A program made the translations under genes and the position numbers. Shown one piece after another: positions 1 to 7,632 of a DNA stretch of 32,098 nucleotides. Source of the DNA: Candidatus Kerfeldbacteria bacterium CG_4_10_14_0_8_um_filter_42_10 (lineage in GTDB: Bacteria; Patescibacteriota; Patescibacteriia; UM-FILTER-42-10). The DNA lies in the NCBI GenBank assembly GCA_002784945.1, contig PFMD01000027.1:19576-51673 (forward strand), in the 5' to 3' direction. Within the stretch, counting starts at the first letter, position 1. Each line of letters starts with the position of its first letter. A model generated the notes under the pieces. That model was not told the DNA's origin. It searched no databases and worked only from the letters and a program-made list of their open reading frames with translations.

Positions 1-1186
1 AATCGCCATGTTTAATACCGCGCTCAATAAATTCCAATCGGCCCTAATGGCGCCCACCGAAATACTGGCCCAGCAGCATTTTGAAACTTTAAAAAAACTC
101 TTTGCTAAATCAAAAATAAGAATAGGACTATTGACCAGCTCGGCCGCCCGGTTAACCGGTAAAAAGGAGATCAAGAAAAAGGAATTGTTAGAAAAAAACG
201 CCGAAGGAAAAATCGATATTCTAATTGGCACCCATGCTTTAATTCAAAAAAATGTCCGATTCAAAAATTTAGGACTTACCATTATTGATGAACAGCACCG
301 CTTTGGAGTAGAACAAAGAAAAAAACTGAAGGAAATGAATCTCTCTTCCAATGATGGGAGACCTCATTTGCTTTCCATGACTGCTACTCCTATCCCCCGA
401 TCATTGGCACTGACAGTCTATGGCGATTTGGATTTGTCGGTTTTAGACGAAATGCCGCCCGGCCGCAAAAAGGTATTTACTAAAATCGTACCGCCGGAAA
501 AACGAACCAAGGCCTATCAGTTCATAAGAACGGAAATAGAAAAGGGGCGGCAGGTTTTCGTAATTTGTCCTTTGATTGAGGAATCGGACAAACTGGGAGT
601 AAAAGCGGCCACCACCGAATATGAAAAGCTGAACGAGGAAATATTTCCCGATATTAAAATCGGCATTCTCCATGGAAGAATGCCCACCAAGGAAAAAGAA
701 CAAGTAATGAAAGGGTTTCTTAAAAAGGAATACAAGATATTGGTATCCACGGCGGTGGTAGAGGTGGGAGTAGACGTGCCTAACGCCACCATTATGATGA
801 TTGAAGGATCAGAGCGTTTCGGGCTGGCCCAGTTGCATCAGTTTAGAGGAAGAGTGGGTAGAGGAGAATACCAGTCATATTGTCTGTTATTTACCGAAAA
901 TGGCGGCGAAACGGTCAGTCAAAGACTAAATGCCCTGGTGAAAAGCCACGATGGATTCGCTTTAGCCGAACAGGATTTGAAATTTCGGGGTCCGGGAGAA
1001 GTATACGGCAGTAAACAATCCGGTTTTTTCCCTAATTTAAGGATCGCCCGGCTTACTGATTATGATTTAATTAAAATAACCCGCCAAGAAGCGGGGAGCT
1101 TGCTGAAAGACGACCTAGAATTAACCAAATATCCTGTTTTAAAAGATAAAGTGGCTAACTTTACCGAAAAAATTCATTTGGAGTAA
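1..1186 (+). CDS. recG: ATP-dependent DNA helicase RecG (C-terminal part, cut by window start)
   Basis: RecG is a superfamily 2 helicase that remodels stalled replication forks and Holliday junctions. The frame is open to the window edge, and the in-frame ATG at 8 is internal: the protein begins at the motif Ia region (SALMAPTEILAQQHF), so the wedge domain and Walker A lie upstream. Visible in order are motif II as DEQHRFG, motif III as TATPIPRSL, the motif IV/V region (ILVSTAVVEVGVDVPNA) and motif VI as QFRGRVGRG, followed by the RecG C-terminal block with DLKFRGPGEVYG. About 394 residues of a usual 680-700 are present. The 3' end lies close to a weak terminator-like hairpin and to the promoter of the next cassette. 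Identification is very secure. Confidence 0.97.
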   Translation, partial: IAMFNTALNKFQSALMAPTEILAQQHFETLKKLFAKSKIRIGLLTSSAARLTGKKEIKKKELLEKNAEGKIDILIGTHALIQKNVRFKNLGLTIIDEQHRFGVEQRKKLKEMNLSSNDGRPHLLSMTATPIPRSLALTVYGDLDLSVLDEMPPGRKKVFTKIVPPEKRTKAYQFIRTEIEKGRQVFVICPLIEESDKLGVKAATTEYEKLNEEIFPDIKIGILHGRMPTKEKEQVMKGFLKKEYKILVSTAVVEVGVDVPNATIMMIEGSERFGLAQLHQFRGRVGRGEYQSYCLLFTENGGETVSQRLNALVKSHDGFALAEQDLKFRGPGEVYGSKQSGFFPNLRIARLTDYDLIKITRQEAGSLLKDDLELTKYPVLKDKVANFTEKIHLE

Positions 1187-1198
1187 GAATAATTCACG

Positions 1199-1238
1199 AA
1201 TCGCCCCAAACTTTTATTTGACAATTAGGGGATTTTTT
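1199..1238 (+). terminator. Weak intrinsic terminator candidate after recG
   Basis: CCCC (1204-1207) can pair with GGGG (1228-1231), extended by AAT/ATT across a 2-nt bulge, and is followed by six T. The stem is short and the loop is long, so this is tentative. The loop contains the -35 box of the next promoter, so read-through and initiation could interfere here. Confidence 0.3.
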
Positions 1239-1245
1239 ATATACT
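1218..1245 (+). promoter_or_regulatory. Sigma70-type promoter of the DksA-like cassette
   Basis: TTGACA at 1218-1223, a 16-bp spacer, then TATACT at 1240-1245 (one mismatch to TATAAT). Transcription would start near 1252 and give a leader of almost 290 nt before the start codon at 1540. The position just before a folded RNA and an isolated gene supports it. Confidence 0.65.
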
Positions 1246-1281
1246 TAACTGTTGTAATTCAACACTGCCCTTTGACCTTGT

Positions 1282-1370
1282 GGAAGAGCCAGCGTTTGTC
1301 CCCCAGCGAGCCAGGACAACTCTGGAGGAATGTTGCTCCCCTTCAGAGAACGTTGGCTCTTCCCGTTTTT
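1282..1370 (+). ncRNA. Candidate structured RNA: three-way junction in the DksA-like leader
   Basis: Three helices fit end to end. The closing stem pairs 1282-1296 with 1349-1363 (15 bp, one G-U). Hairpin 1 pairs TGTCC 1297-1301 with GGACA 1314-1318. Hairpin 2 pairs CTCTGGAGG 1320-1328 with CCTTCAGAG 1340-1348 (9 bp, one G-U). Almost every junction base is used, and five T follow at 1366-1370, so the fold could end as a terminator or be processed into a small RNA. It lies about 30 nt after the predicted transcription start and 170 nt before the zinc-finger gene. I do not recognise a known RNA family: no SRP, 6S, tmRNA or common riboswitch core is apparent. The pairings are directly visible; any function is inferred. 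Confidence 0.55.
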
Positions 1371-1451
1371 CGCAATCAACACCCTAAATTGAGGGGAATA
1401 CAAATAAATACACAAGTGAGTTCAAACGCTCAAGTTGAAAGGAGACTGGGG

Positions 1452-1469
1452 ATGAAAAGAGGTCCCTGA
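1452..1469 (+). CDS. Possible five-residue leader peptide (MKRGP)
   Basis: An ATG at 1452 follows a good Shine-Dalgarno site (AAAGGAG at 1438-1444, 7-nt spacing) and opens a mini-reading frame encoding MKRGP before TGA. Strong ribosome sites are scarce in this genome, so one in front of five codons, inside the long leader of the zinc-finger gene, may mark a leader peptide or a ribosome standby site. It is too short to support by sequence alone. Confidence 0.25.
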   Translation: MKRGP

Positions 1470-1539
1470 TACCCTTCCTATAAATCAAACCTTACCGGCT
1501 CATTTGAAAGTAATAACTTTGTAGGAAGGAGCAACGAGT

Positions 1540-1926
1540 ATGTCCAGCTATGGACTAAGTACTCAAAACAATGGCATGCTAAACGCTAAAGCTAGAGCAG
1601 CACTTGCAAAGGCTCAAGAAGCATTTGCTGCTGTGCAAGTGAAACTTGGCACCCCTGAGTCAGCAGGTGAGAGTTCCTATCGTGGCATGCATCCCGCTGA
1701 CAACGCTTTTCCGCGTGAAATGGCACCGATTCACAATCTGGAACGTTCGCTTCTTGTGAAAGAGAGCGAAGATCTAGCCACGATCATTGCGCTGATTAAA
1801 CGAGGGCTTTACGGCATCTGCCAGGGTCCGAACTGCAAACTGCCCAAAAAACGTATACCCAAGGCAAGGATGGAAGCTGTCCTGACCGCTACTCGGTGCA
1901 TTGACTGTCAGTCTGAACTCGAGTGA
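1540..1926 (+). CDS. DksA/TraR-type zinc-finger protein
   Basis: A 128-residue protein with an Ala-rich N-terminal helix and a C-terminal four-cysteine zinc finger: C94 and C99 (CQGPNC), then C120 and C123 (CIDC). The 'RIPKARMEA...CIDCQ' pattern matches the DksA/TraR finger, whose members bind the RNA polymerase secondary channel and change promoter response. The spacing (C-x4-C-x20-C-x2-C) is wider than usual and no DxxDxA coiled-coil tip is evident, so the regulatory role is inferred from family only. The start is fixed by AAGGAG at 1526-1531, 8 nt upstream. The gene stands alone between its own promoter and a strong terminator. Base composition differs from the surroundings: 33 of 60 bases are G/C over 1681-1740, against 22 of 60 over 25681-25740, which suggests transfer or strong codon selection. 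Confidence 0.75.
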   Translation: MSSYGLSTQNNGMLNAKARAALAKAQEAFAAVQVKLGTPESAGESSYRGMHPADNAFPREMAPIHNLERSLLVKESEDLATIIALIKRGLYGICQGPNCKLPKKRIPKARMEAVLTATRCIDCQSELE

Positions 1927-1942
1927 AGCATTCTTGCTTCAC
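1923..1942 (+). other. Hairpin overlapping the stop codon of the DksA-like gene
   Basis: GTGAAGCA (1923-1930) and TGCTTCAC (1935-1942) form an 8-bp stem with a TTCT loop. The TGA stop (1924-1926) lies inside the 5' arm. No T run follows, so it is more likely a 3'-end stabiliser or translation-linked structure than a terminator. Confidence 0.5.
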
Positions 1943-1976
1943 CATCTTTCGAACCTTAACCCAACGGCTCGTTGTC

Positions 1977-2027
1977 GCGGTGCAAAGAGATTTCTTTTTT
2001 CATGATCTCTCTAGCACCGCTTTTTTT
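1977..2027 (+). terminator. Rho-independent terminator of the DksA-like gene
   Basis: GCGGTGC (1977-1983) pairs with GCACCGC (2014-2020). Inside it, AGAGAT (1986-1991) pairs with ATCTCT (2005-2010). Seven T follow at 2021-2027. The last three T are also the first bases of the 107-nt repeat. Confidence 0.9.
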
Positions 2028-2131
2028 ATCCCCACACCTGAATATGTTAAGAAAAAAATAATTGAATATAAAAAAACCGAATTTTTTATATTCACGAACT
2101 AATGAAAAATAAGTTCAGGTGTGGGGATAAA
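2025..2131 (+). repeat. 107-nt palindromic element, copy 1 (terminal repeats TTTATCCCCACACCTGAA)
   Basis: An AT-rich 107-nt unit is bounded by perfect 18-nt inverted repeats. It contains a 12-bp inner hairpin (GAATATAAAAAA against TTTTTTATATTC). A second unit of exactly the same length lies inverted at 16299-16405. By hand alignment the two share their first 27 nt exactly and about 85% overall. No reading frame is inside. The right end lies one base from the stop codon of the GIY-YIG gene. It resembles a non-autonomous miniature element; no clear target duplication is seen. Confidence 0.85.
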
Positions 2132-2132
2132 T

Positions 2133-2393
2133 TCAAGATTCTAAACTTTCAATAAGACGCTTTCGAAGTTGATTAAAAGCATTGGATCTAAGTTTCAGAT
2201 TTTGTTCCCTTTTTCTAGCATCTTTCTCTGAAAGATATGCTTCATAGTAAATAATTCTAAATGGACAATAATATTTTGTTGACCTTACCTGCCCTATATT
2301 GTGCATAGCTATCCTTTTCCTAAGGTTACCAGTAGAACCAATATATACCCAATTATTTACCTTTTTGCTTTTGATTAAATAAACATAAAACAT
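2133..2393 (-). CDS. GIY-YIG domain protein (UPF0213/YhbQ-like)
   Basis: An 86-residue single-domain protein. The N-terminal 'FYVYLIKS...WVYIGST' carries the GIY-YIG signature (YVY...YIG), followed by the catalytic Arg region (GNLRKRIAMHN) and, near residue 58, the E of 'SEKDARKREQNLK', which fits the metal-binding glutamate segment. Such minimal GIY-YIG proteins are numerous in Parcubacteria genomes. They are nuclease-fold proteins whose natural substrates are mostly unknown. Upstream bases show no clear Shine-Dalgarno site. The 3' end abuts the 107-nt palindromic element, with a single base between stop and repeat. A second, broken GIY-YIG gene of another subfamily at 24450-24705 also ends directly at a palindrome. 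Confidence 0.88.
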   Translation of the reverse strand: MFYVYLIKSKKVNNWVYIGSTGNLRKRIAMHNIGQVRSTKYYCPFRIIYYEAYLSEKDARKREQNLKLRSNAFNQLRKRLIESLES

Positions 2394-2414
2394 ATTTGTT
2401 TATATTTTAATGAT

Positions 2415-2966
2415 TCATTTTGTATAAAACCGCCACAACTTATTTTTATATTCTCCAGAATAATCAACTCCGATTCTTTTGGCGCGGCCGATTTGGCTTT
2501 TTTTAACCGCTATTCCCCGATCTTCCATCCATAAAACATTGCCGGTTAAATCGATACCATTAAGTTTTTTATCAATCTTTAAATAGCGGCATACTTTGCC
2601 GGGGCCATTGGTTGGCGTTTGTAGGCGAGGATATATATCCTCGCCTACGGTGATTGGTTGTATTGCCCTTATTAAAACCGCCGCCGGATAATCTTTTCTG
2701 CCAGTTACCACATTGAAGCAATAATACATTCCATAAATGAGATAAACATAGGCCTGGCCGGCCGGCCCAAACATTATTTCCGTTCGGGGAGTCCGGCCGC
2801 GCGAAGCATGCGAAGCTTTGTCCTTTAACCCGACATAAGCTTCAGTTTCAATAATTCTGCCAACAATCCTTTTCTTGCCAATGTTGTGGATTAAAAATTT
2901 ACCCAATAATTCTTGGGCGATTTTTAAAGTTGGCTGAAGGTAAAAACTGCTATTTAATTTATTCAT
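2415..2966 (-). CDS. 3-methyladenine DNA glycosylase (AAG/MPG family)
   Basis: A 183-residue base-excision-repair glycosylase that removes alkylated purines such as 3-methyladenine and hypoxanthine. Family motifs: LAQELLGKFL-type start (IAQELLGKFLI), the catalytic-region motif RIIETEAYVG, 'DKASHASRGRTPRTEIMFGPAGQAYVYLIYGMYYCFNVV', 'AAVLIRAIQP' and 'NGPGKVCRYLKI'. I chose the ATG at 2966-2964: the family normally begins a few residues before 'FYLxPTL', and the longer reading frame would start with TTG inside a dispersed repeat. No obvious ribosome site precedes it. It sits with radA and near recG, in a DNA-maintenance neighbourhood. Confidence 0.93.
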   Translation of the reverse strand: MNKLNSSFYLQPTLKIAQELLGKFLIHNIGKKRIVGRIIETEAYVGLKDKASHASRGRTPRTEIMFGPAGQAYVYLIYGMYYCFNVVTGRKDYPAAVLIRAIQPITVGEDIYPRLQTPTNGPGKVCRYLKIDKKLNGIDLTGNVLWMEDRGIAVKKSQIGRAKRIGVDYSGEYKNKLWRFYTK

Positions 2967-2993
2967 CAGCAGATAATTATCATTAATATATTC

Positions 2994-3122
2994 ATGCAAG
3001 AGACGGATCTGCCTCTGGCGCGACAAGGTATCAAATCACAAACAACAATTCAAAAGCAAAGTTTGAAATTTAGGATTTGTGATTTAGAATTTGTTTCGGA
3101 TTTCGATATTAGAATTTCGGAT
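2994..3122. repeat. Intergenic repeat debris between the glycosylase and radA
   Basis: The segment begins with CGGATCTGCCTCTGG (3004-3018), which recurs exactly at 19982-19996. It continues as AT-rich, loosely repeated units of the type 'ATTTAGAATTTG' / 'ATATTAGAATTTCGG'. There is no gene and no convincing promoter or terminator. Confidence 0.5.
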
Positions 3123-4454
3123 TTAGACAAAGGCTTCTCTAATGGCTTCTTTAAGGTCCTTTACAGGATAAATAGCTATTTCTTTCTTGCTTCTAGTTCC
3201 CATGGGAGTGATTATTTTTTTAAATCCCAGTTTAGAAGCTTCTTCCAGTTTCTTTTCTATTTGGAGCACGCTTCTTACTTCACCCCCCAGCCCGACTTCT
3301 CCTAGAACAACCAGGCCACCATCCAAAGTAATATTCTTCAGGGCGGAAACAATGGCCAAGCAAACGGCCAAATCGGCCGTCGGCTCTTTCACTTTTACCC
3401 CTCCCACCACATTGACATGAATATCCTTATCGCCCAAATAAACACCGGCCCGTTTGGAAAGAACGGCCAATAACAGTTGCAAACGCTTATAATCGAACCC
3501 GGCCGATTTCCGCTGAGGGTAGCCAAAGCTGGCTTTAGTAACCAGGGCCTGGACTTCGATTAAAAAGGGTCGGCTGCCTTCCATAATACAAGTCACTACC
3601 GAACCGGCCACTTTAGCCCGGTCTCTTAAAAAAGCTTCCGAAGGATTGGTTACCTCTTTCATTCCGTCTTCCTTCATTTCAAAAACGCCGATTTCATCCG
3701 TACCGCCGAAACGGTTTTTAATCGCTCTTAAAATTCGGAATGACTGGTAGCGATCGCCTTCTAAATATAAAACGGTGTCAACCAGATGCTCCAAGGTACG
3801 GGGACCGGCCACGGCGCCTTGTTTGGTAACATGGCCGATGATAATAATAGTGATGTTGTTTTTCTTCGCCACCTCCACCAACTTGCTGGTAGTGGCCTTA
3901 ATTTGCTGAACGCTGCCCGCTTGAGAAGCCACCTCTTGAGAGGAAAGGGTCTGAATAGAATCAATCACCGCAATCTGGGGCTGAGTACCTTCCAGCGTGG
4001 CGGATACTACGTCAATATCCGTTTCAATAACAAATTCTAAATTCCCCACGGCCAAGCCCAGCCGTTCGATACGCTGTTTTACCTGTTCTGGAGACTCTTC
4101 TCCTGAAACATAAACCACCCGTTTGTCTTTGCTTAAGTTAGCCGCGGTTTGTAAGACCAAGGTGGATTTTCCAATACCAGGATCACCGCCCAGCAAAACC
4201 ACTGAGGAAGAAGCCAGGCTCCCTCCCAGTACGCGGTCGAATTCGCCTATTCCTGTGGCATAGCGAATTACTGTTTCGCTTTTGACATCATTAAAGGAAA
4301 TGGTTTTTGCCATAGGAACAGAAGTTTTTTCTTTTGCCGAAACAACCTGTTCGCTGATCGTTCCCCAGTCGCCGCATTCCGTACAACGCCCCTGCCATTT
4401 AGGAAACTGGGCGTCGCACTTACTGCAAACAAAAATTTTTCTGATTTTTGCCAT
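3123..4454 (-). CDS. radA: DNA repair protein RadA (Sms)
   Basis: A 443-residue RecA-like ATPase that promotes branch migration in recombinational repair. In order: a four-cysteine zinc finger (C10, C13, C24, C27), Walker A GGDPGIGKST (89-98), a Walker B strand around 'IAVIDSIQTL' (161-170), the RadA-specific KNRFG motif (246-250), and a Lon-protease-like C-terminal domain beginning near 'FLIEVQALV'. Length and order match the family. The ATG at 4454 directly precedes the finger; the preceding bases show no Shine-Dalgarno site. It is downstream of the dsbA-like gene on the same strand, with a GC-rich palindrome between them. Confidence 0.97.
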   Translation of the reverse strand: MAKIRKIFVCSKCDAQFPKWQGRCTECGDWGTISEQVVSAKEKTSVPMAKTISFNDVKSETVIRYATGIGEFDRVLGGSLASSSVVLLGGDPGIGKSTLVLQTAANLSKDKRVVYVSGEESPEQVKQRIERLGLAVGNLEFVIETDIDVVSATLEGTQPQIAVIDSIQTLSSQEVASQAGSVQQIKATTSKLVEVAKKNNITIIIIGHVTKQGAVAGPRTLEHLVDTVLYLEGDRYQSFRILRAIKNRFGGTDEIGVFEMKEDGMKEVTNPSEAFLRDRAKVAGSVVTCIMEGSRPFLIEVQALVTKASFGYPQRKSAGFDYKRLQLLLAVLSKRAGVYLGDKDIHVNVVGGVKVKEPTADLAVCLAIVSALKNITLDGGLVVLGEVGLGGEVRSVLQIEKKLEEASKLGFKKIITPMGTRSKKEIAIYPVKDLKEAIREAFV

Positions 4455-4476
4455 AGTTTTTCACAAAGTAGGCGGA

Positions 4477-4504
4477 GAAGGCGCGATTCGCAAATCGCGC
4501 CTTC
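4477..4504. repeat. Perfect 12-bp palindrome between radA and the DsbA-like gene
   Basis: GAAGGCGCGATT (4477-4488) and AATCGCGCCTTC (4493-4504) flank a 4-nt loop. The only nearby T run is on the + side (4507-4511), opposite to the direction of both neighbouring genes. It is therefore not a normal terminator for them and may be a dispersed palindromic repeat. Confidence 0.6.
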
Positions 4505-4536
4505 CATTTTTACAATTCATTCAAATTATCGAGGGA

Positions 4537-5259
4537 TCATTTTCCCAGTTCTATTTCGATCAGTTTTTTAAAATCATCAACCGTGGCCGTTCCGCTTATT
4601 TCTTGATCGTTAATATAAAAATGGGGAGTCGCTTCAATAAAAAGATCTTGCCCCTGCTTAATGCCGTCGTCTACCAAAGCGGCTGTTTCTTTAGAATCGA
4701 CGCATTGGTCAAAATCGTCAATATTGAGATTCAATTCCTTGGCATAATCGGTATAGCTGCCTGAGTTCAAATTACCGCCCAGCAACAAATCGTGCATTTC
4801 CCAAAATTTTTCCTGTCTTTGGGCACAGCGAGCGGCAATAGCGGCCTCATAAGCATTATAATGAGTATCGGTTAAGGGATAATCTTTCCAGACCAAACTT
4901 ACCTTTTCAGGATAAGCCCTAAGAACGTCTTTTAAGATATCCTTCATCACGGAACAATAAGGGCATTCAAAATCGCCGAATTCCACTATAGTAACGGGGG
5001 CATCTTTCAAGCCACGAATCGGATCCAAACCGTTTATTTCCGGTTTAATGGCCACGACTGTTATTAAAGGATCGCCTCTTCTCGCGTTATCGGTGATTAG
5101 GGAACTGCTATTGGATAATGTTTGCGGTTGCTCATAAAATATTGAAATAACCAAACCAACTACCGCCACGAAACCAATTAAACCGACTATGCTTACGGCA
5201 ATAAATATTTTAGAAGAGAGAATGGATGTTTTTTGTTTGACTTCTTTTTTCTCCGTCAT
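4537..5259 (-). CDS. Membrane-anchored DsbA-like thioredoxin-fold protein
   Basis: A 240-residue protein with a short Lys-rich cytoplasmic tail, one membrane segment (about 17-41) and an external thioredoxin domain. The redox site is CPYC (99-102) in 'EFGDFECPYC', and the cis-proline loop is TPHF (211-214). The domain matches the DsbA/Thioredoxin_4 group, which forms or shuffles disulfides in exported proteins. Two further cysteines (near 145 and 186) lie in the helical insert. It is the distal gene of the secretion block. The pilin-like protein upstream has a cysteine-rich external domain, which makes it a plausible client. Specificity (oxidase or isomerase) cannot be read from the sequence. 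Confidence 0.87.
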   Translation of the reverse strand: MTEKKEVKQKTSILSSKIFIAVSIVGLIGFVAVVGLVISIFYEQPQTLSNSSSLITDNARRGDPLITVVAIKPEINGLDPIRGLKDAPVTIVEFGDFECPYCSVMKDILKDVLRAYPEKVSLVWKDYPLTDTHYNAYEAAIAARCAQRQEKFWEMHDLLLGGNLNSGSYTDYAKELNLNIDDFDQCVDSKETAALVDDGIKQGQDLFIEATPHFYINDQEISGTATVDDFKKLIEIELGK

Positions 5260-5315
5260 TGAGGATTATTAAAAAAGAGTTAATCTAGCTCAGTAAGCTA
5301 CTATATTATTTTTTA

Positions 5316-5420
5316 CCCTGTTAGAGAACAGCCGACGATTTTAATAGGCAGTTATAAACGATTAATGCTGGCGTTAATTCAATGTCGTAAACGATTATGG
5401 CCCCCTGTTCTCTAATGGGG
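5316..5420. repeat. Palindromic intergenic element, CCC-GTTAGA family, copy A
   Basis: Arms CCCTGTTAGAGAACAG (5316-5331) and CTGTTCTCTAATGGGG (5405-5420) pair over 16 positions, two of them G-T. The unit is 105 nt long. Its right end lies one base from the stop codon of the upstream propeller gene. Copies B and C share the CCC-GTTAGA outer motif but have different inner stems. Confidence 0.7.
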
Positions 5421-5421
5421 T

Positions 5422-6651
5422 TTATTTTAATTTTATGGATTGTAACTTTCCAGTGTTGGTATCGGTAAAATACAAAACGCTTTCATCCGGAGAAAGATAG
5501 ACTTGGGAAGCGTTATAAATACTGGTACCATCTTGATTGACCGGATTGGCTAATTTTGTTTTAGCTCCGGTTCTAAGATCGACTTTCCAAAAAACGTCAG
5601 GAATATCTTTAGCAATTGTCGGATAAATACCACTTCCCTTTTCTAAATAAGACGGCACGCCGCAATAAGCCGTACTGGCGCCAATGGTGCATTTACTTGG
5701 CCAGGTTTTTAATCCCGTATTCACTGTATTTCTTCCGGTATTGTTTCCACCATAATCAACAAACTTAAGCTCGGGATTGTAGTTAGTGGTTGAATCATAA
5801 GTGCTATAAAGCAGCTTGTCACCTGACTGATCCCAATTAGATTCAAATCCTCGCCCCTCTACATCCAACGATTTTAGGTTTTCTCCTTGCAGGCCGATAA
5901 AGAATATCTCTTGGCTTTCTCCGCTGCTCCCTTTTCGATAGGTGGCTAAAACCTGATTAGAGGGTGACCAGTTAATTGCCACATTCTCGCTTTGATCCCC
6001 CAAGTCTTCTACCGCTTTCATTTCTGATCCATTCGGTTTAGATACTCCCAGAAAATTATTATCCGGATTATCCGTAATATATTCAAATCCAATCTCGGTC
6101 CCGGCGGGAGAAAATTCTATTTCTTTCATCTCTTTAGGAAGAGTAGCCTGTTTTTTACTGCTGAAATCATAAAGAATATTAGCGCCATCGGGAAATGTCA
6201 AAACAACTTGTGAGGCATCCGGCGACCAAGCGATTTTTTCCACCTCTGGAAAAATTTCGTCGCTGATAAGCGATTTTATTTTGCCATCGGGAGAGATTTG
6301 GTAAAACTGCCCGGTAGTTTTATCGTAATAGCGAAGATTGGCTCCTGTTATGGTTACGCCAGCAACGCTGGAATCGACTACATCGCTCACCAAAGTATCA
6401 CCGCCTTTAGCCACTCGGGAAATAGGCAACTCCCCAATCCCCTCATTCACATTCGCGGCGGGACGATTAACGTTTTCATTAGCCAAAGGCAAATCAGAAG
6501 CATTTACTAAAACCCCGTTGACGTTAACTAACTGGCTGGGTTTTGCTTCGCCCCGGAAAAAAACGGCGTAAATTATGTAACCCAAAACCATTACCACGAT
6601 AATAAATCCCAGAATTAAGCCAACTATTTTAAGTGATGAGAGTGATTTCAT
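5422..6651 (-). CDS. Membrane-anchored beta-propeller (TolB/PD40-like) protein
   Basis: A 409-residue protein with one N-terminal membrane helix (about 9-33) and an external domain. From residue 120 onward it shows repeated PD40/WD-like blades: 'IAWSPDASQVVLTF', 'IEFSPAGTEIGFEY', 'INWSPSNQVLATY', 'NWDQSGDKLLYSTYD' and 'YLSPDESVLYFTD'. Such propellers usually bind proteins or glycans. The 'FYQISPDGKIKSL' segment is probably another blade. It lies 17 nt downstream of the pilin-like gene on the same strand, so it is probably part of the same envelope apparatus. The exact partner is unknown. No catalytic motif is seen. Confidence 0.8.
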   Translation of the reverse strand: MKSLSSLKIVGLILGFIIVVMVLGYIIYAVFFRGEAKPSQLVNVNGVLVNASDLPLANENVNRPAANVNEGIGELPISRVAKGGDTLVSDVVDSSVAGVTITGANLRYYDKTTGQFYQISPDGKIKSLISDEIFPEVEKIAWSPDASQVVLTFPDGANILYDFSSKKQATLPKEMKEIEFSPAGTEIGFEYITDNPDNNFLGVSKPNGSEMKAVEDLGDQSENVAINWSPSNQVLATYRKGSSGESQEIFFIGLQGENLKSLDVEGRGFESNWDQSGDKLLYSTYDSTTNYNPELKFVDYGGNNTGRNTVNTGLKTWPSKCTIGASTAYCGVPSYLEKGSGIYPTIAKDIPDVFWKVDLRTGAKTKLANPVNQDGTSIYNASQVYLSPDESVLYFTDTNTGKLQSIKLK

Positions 6652-6668
6652 AAAAACAAATTACGATT

Positions 6669-7598
6669 TCAATTTTTGCACTGCATATTGGTTATGTGGC
6701 CACACCCCGCTTTAATTTCGGCCGCCGTAAGAAGTTCGCCGAAATATTCAATAAAGCCGCTCAAACCACTACATTCAGAAATAGAAGGATCGGACGCAAA
6801 ACTACCAGTATCTCCGTCCAGATAGCAACGCGCTTTTTTATCAAGCAGTTCGGGACAGCCGTTGCCAACGAAGTATTTATGACTGCCCAAAGAGTCAAAC
6901 CACACTACCCCGCACTGTTTCCACTCCGATTGATAAGCAGGACCGTTATTTACATTAAACTCAGTGTAGCCGCTGGGATGATTAGTAATATTAATGAGGG
7001 ATTTTTCCGTACCGGTTTTTGCTGCAGAGGTCCCGCTACCTATTGTGGTAACCTGACAGTAGTTTTCATCACCGGCCGACCATATTCCTAAGCATTTCTC
7101 CGCTGCCACTTGTCCATTTTGATTCGTAGGATAGATAACCTCGCCGCAAGTTACCGGCAAATTAGTTTGGGTGTTTATTTCAAGGTTAAAATCACAGAGT
7201 CGGGAAGCGGATCCTTCAACCGCCATAGGCTGAACAATCGGAATCTCCAGTTTTTTTAAGGCGGTTATATCAGGATTAATGGTATTTAAAATAACGTATG
7301 AAGTCAGCGCCAGTACTAAACCAAGTGCAGCGCTGATAATGGTTTCTTTAGCTTCGCTGATTTTAGAAGAATTGCCTCCTGCCGTGATCCAACGATAACC
7401 GCCAAACATAATCATAACGGTCGCCAGAATTCCGGCGGAAGTAACGAAAAAAGTATAAAAAGTTCTGATATAATCGCTTAAATCGGTCACGGAGGTTTTT
7501 CCTCCAATCGGTATATTAAGCGTAACATCCGCTAAAACAATGCCGGGAAATAATAATAGAGCGGCGACTGTTAGGAATATTTTAAATGCTTTGCTCAT
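6669..7598 (-). CDS. TrbC/VirB2-like pilin-type protein with cysteine-rich tail
   Basis: A 309-residue exported protein. A signal peptide (1-23, likely cut after VLA) is followed by two hydrophobic helices (about 45-70 and 87-108) around 'MIMFGGYRWITAGGNSSKISEAKETIISAALGL'-type sequence (7 to 8 turns of a conserved CPR pilin motif: GGYRWITAGG then AKETI). That core matches TrbC/VirB2 major pilin subunits of type IV secretion systems. Unlike a normal pilin of about 100 residues, it carries a C-terminal external domain of some 190 residues with about ten cysteines, probably disulfide-bonded. It sits in a block with VirB4 and PrgI genes. Role as pilus subunit or inner-membrane spacer is inferred. 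Confidence 0.72.
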   Translation of the reverse strand: MSKAFKIFLTVAALLLFPGIVLADVTLNIPIGGKTSVTDLSDYIRTFYTFFVTSAGILATVMIMFGGYRWITAGGNSSKISEAKETIISAALGLVLALTSYVILNTINPDITALKKLEIPIVQPMAVEGSASRLCDFNLEINTQTNLPVTCGEVIYPTNQNGQVAAEKCLGIWSAGDENYCQVTTIGSGTSAAKTGTEKSLINITNHPSGYTEFNVNNGPAYQSEWKQCGVVWFDSLGSHKYFVGNGCPELLDKKARCYLDGDTGSFASDPSISECSGLSGFIEYFGELLTAAEIKAGCGHITNMQCKN

Positions 7599-7632
7599 AC
7601 TTTTATCTTAAGCTTTTTTATTAGTTTGTAAA

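Noticed and set aside
1218-1469. 83-codon + frame upstream of the DksA-like gene
   Set aside because: It starts at a TTG within the -35 box and crosses the folded RNA; composition is not protein-like. Only its last five codons have a credible ribosome site and are listed separately.
2025-2131. TTATCCCCACA in the palindrome arms as DnaA boxes or a replication origin
   Set aside because: The string is similar to TTATCCACA but has two extra C, only two copies per element face each other, and no dnaA, dnaN or cluster of boxes is near.
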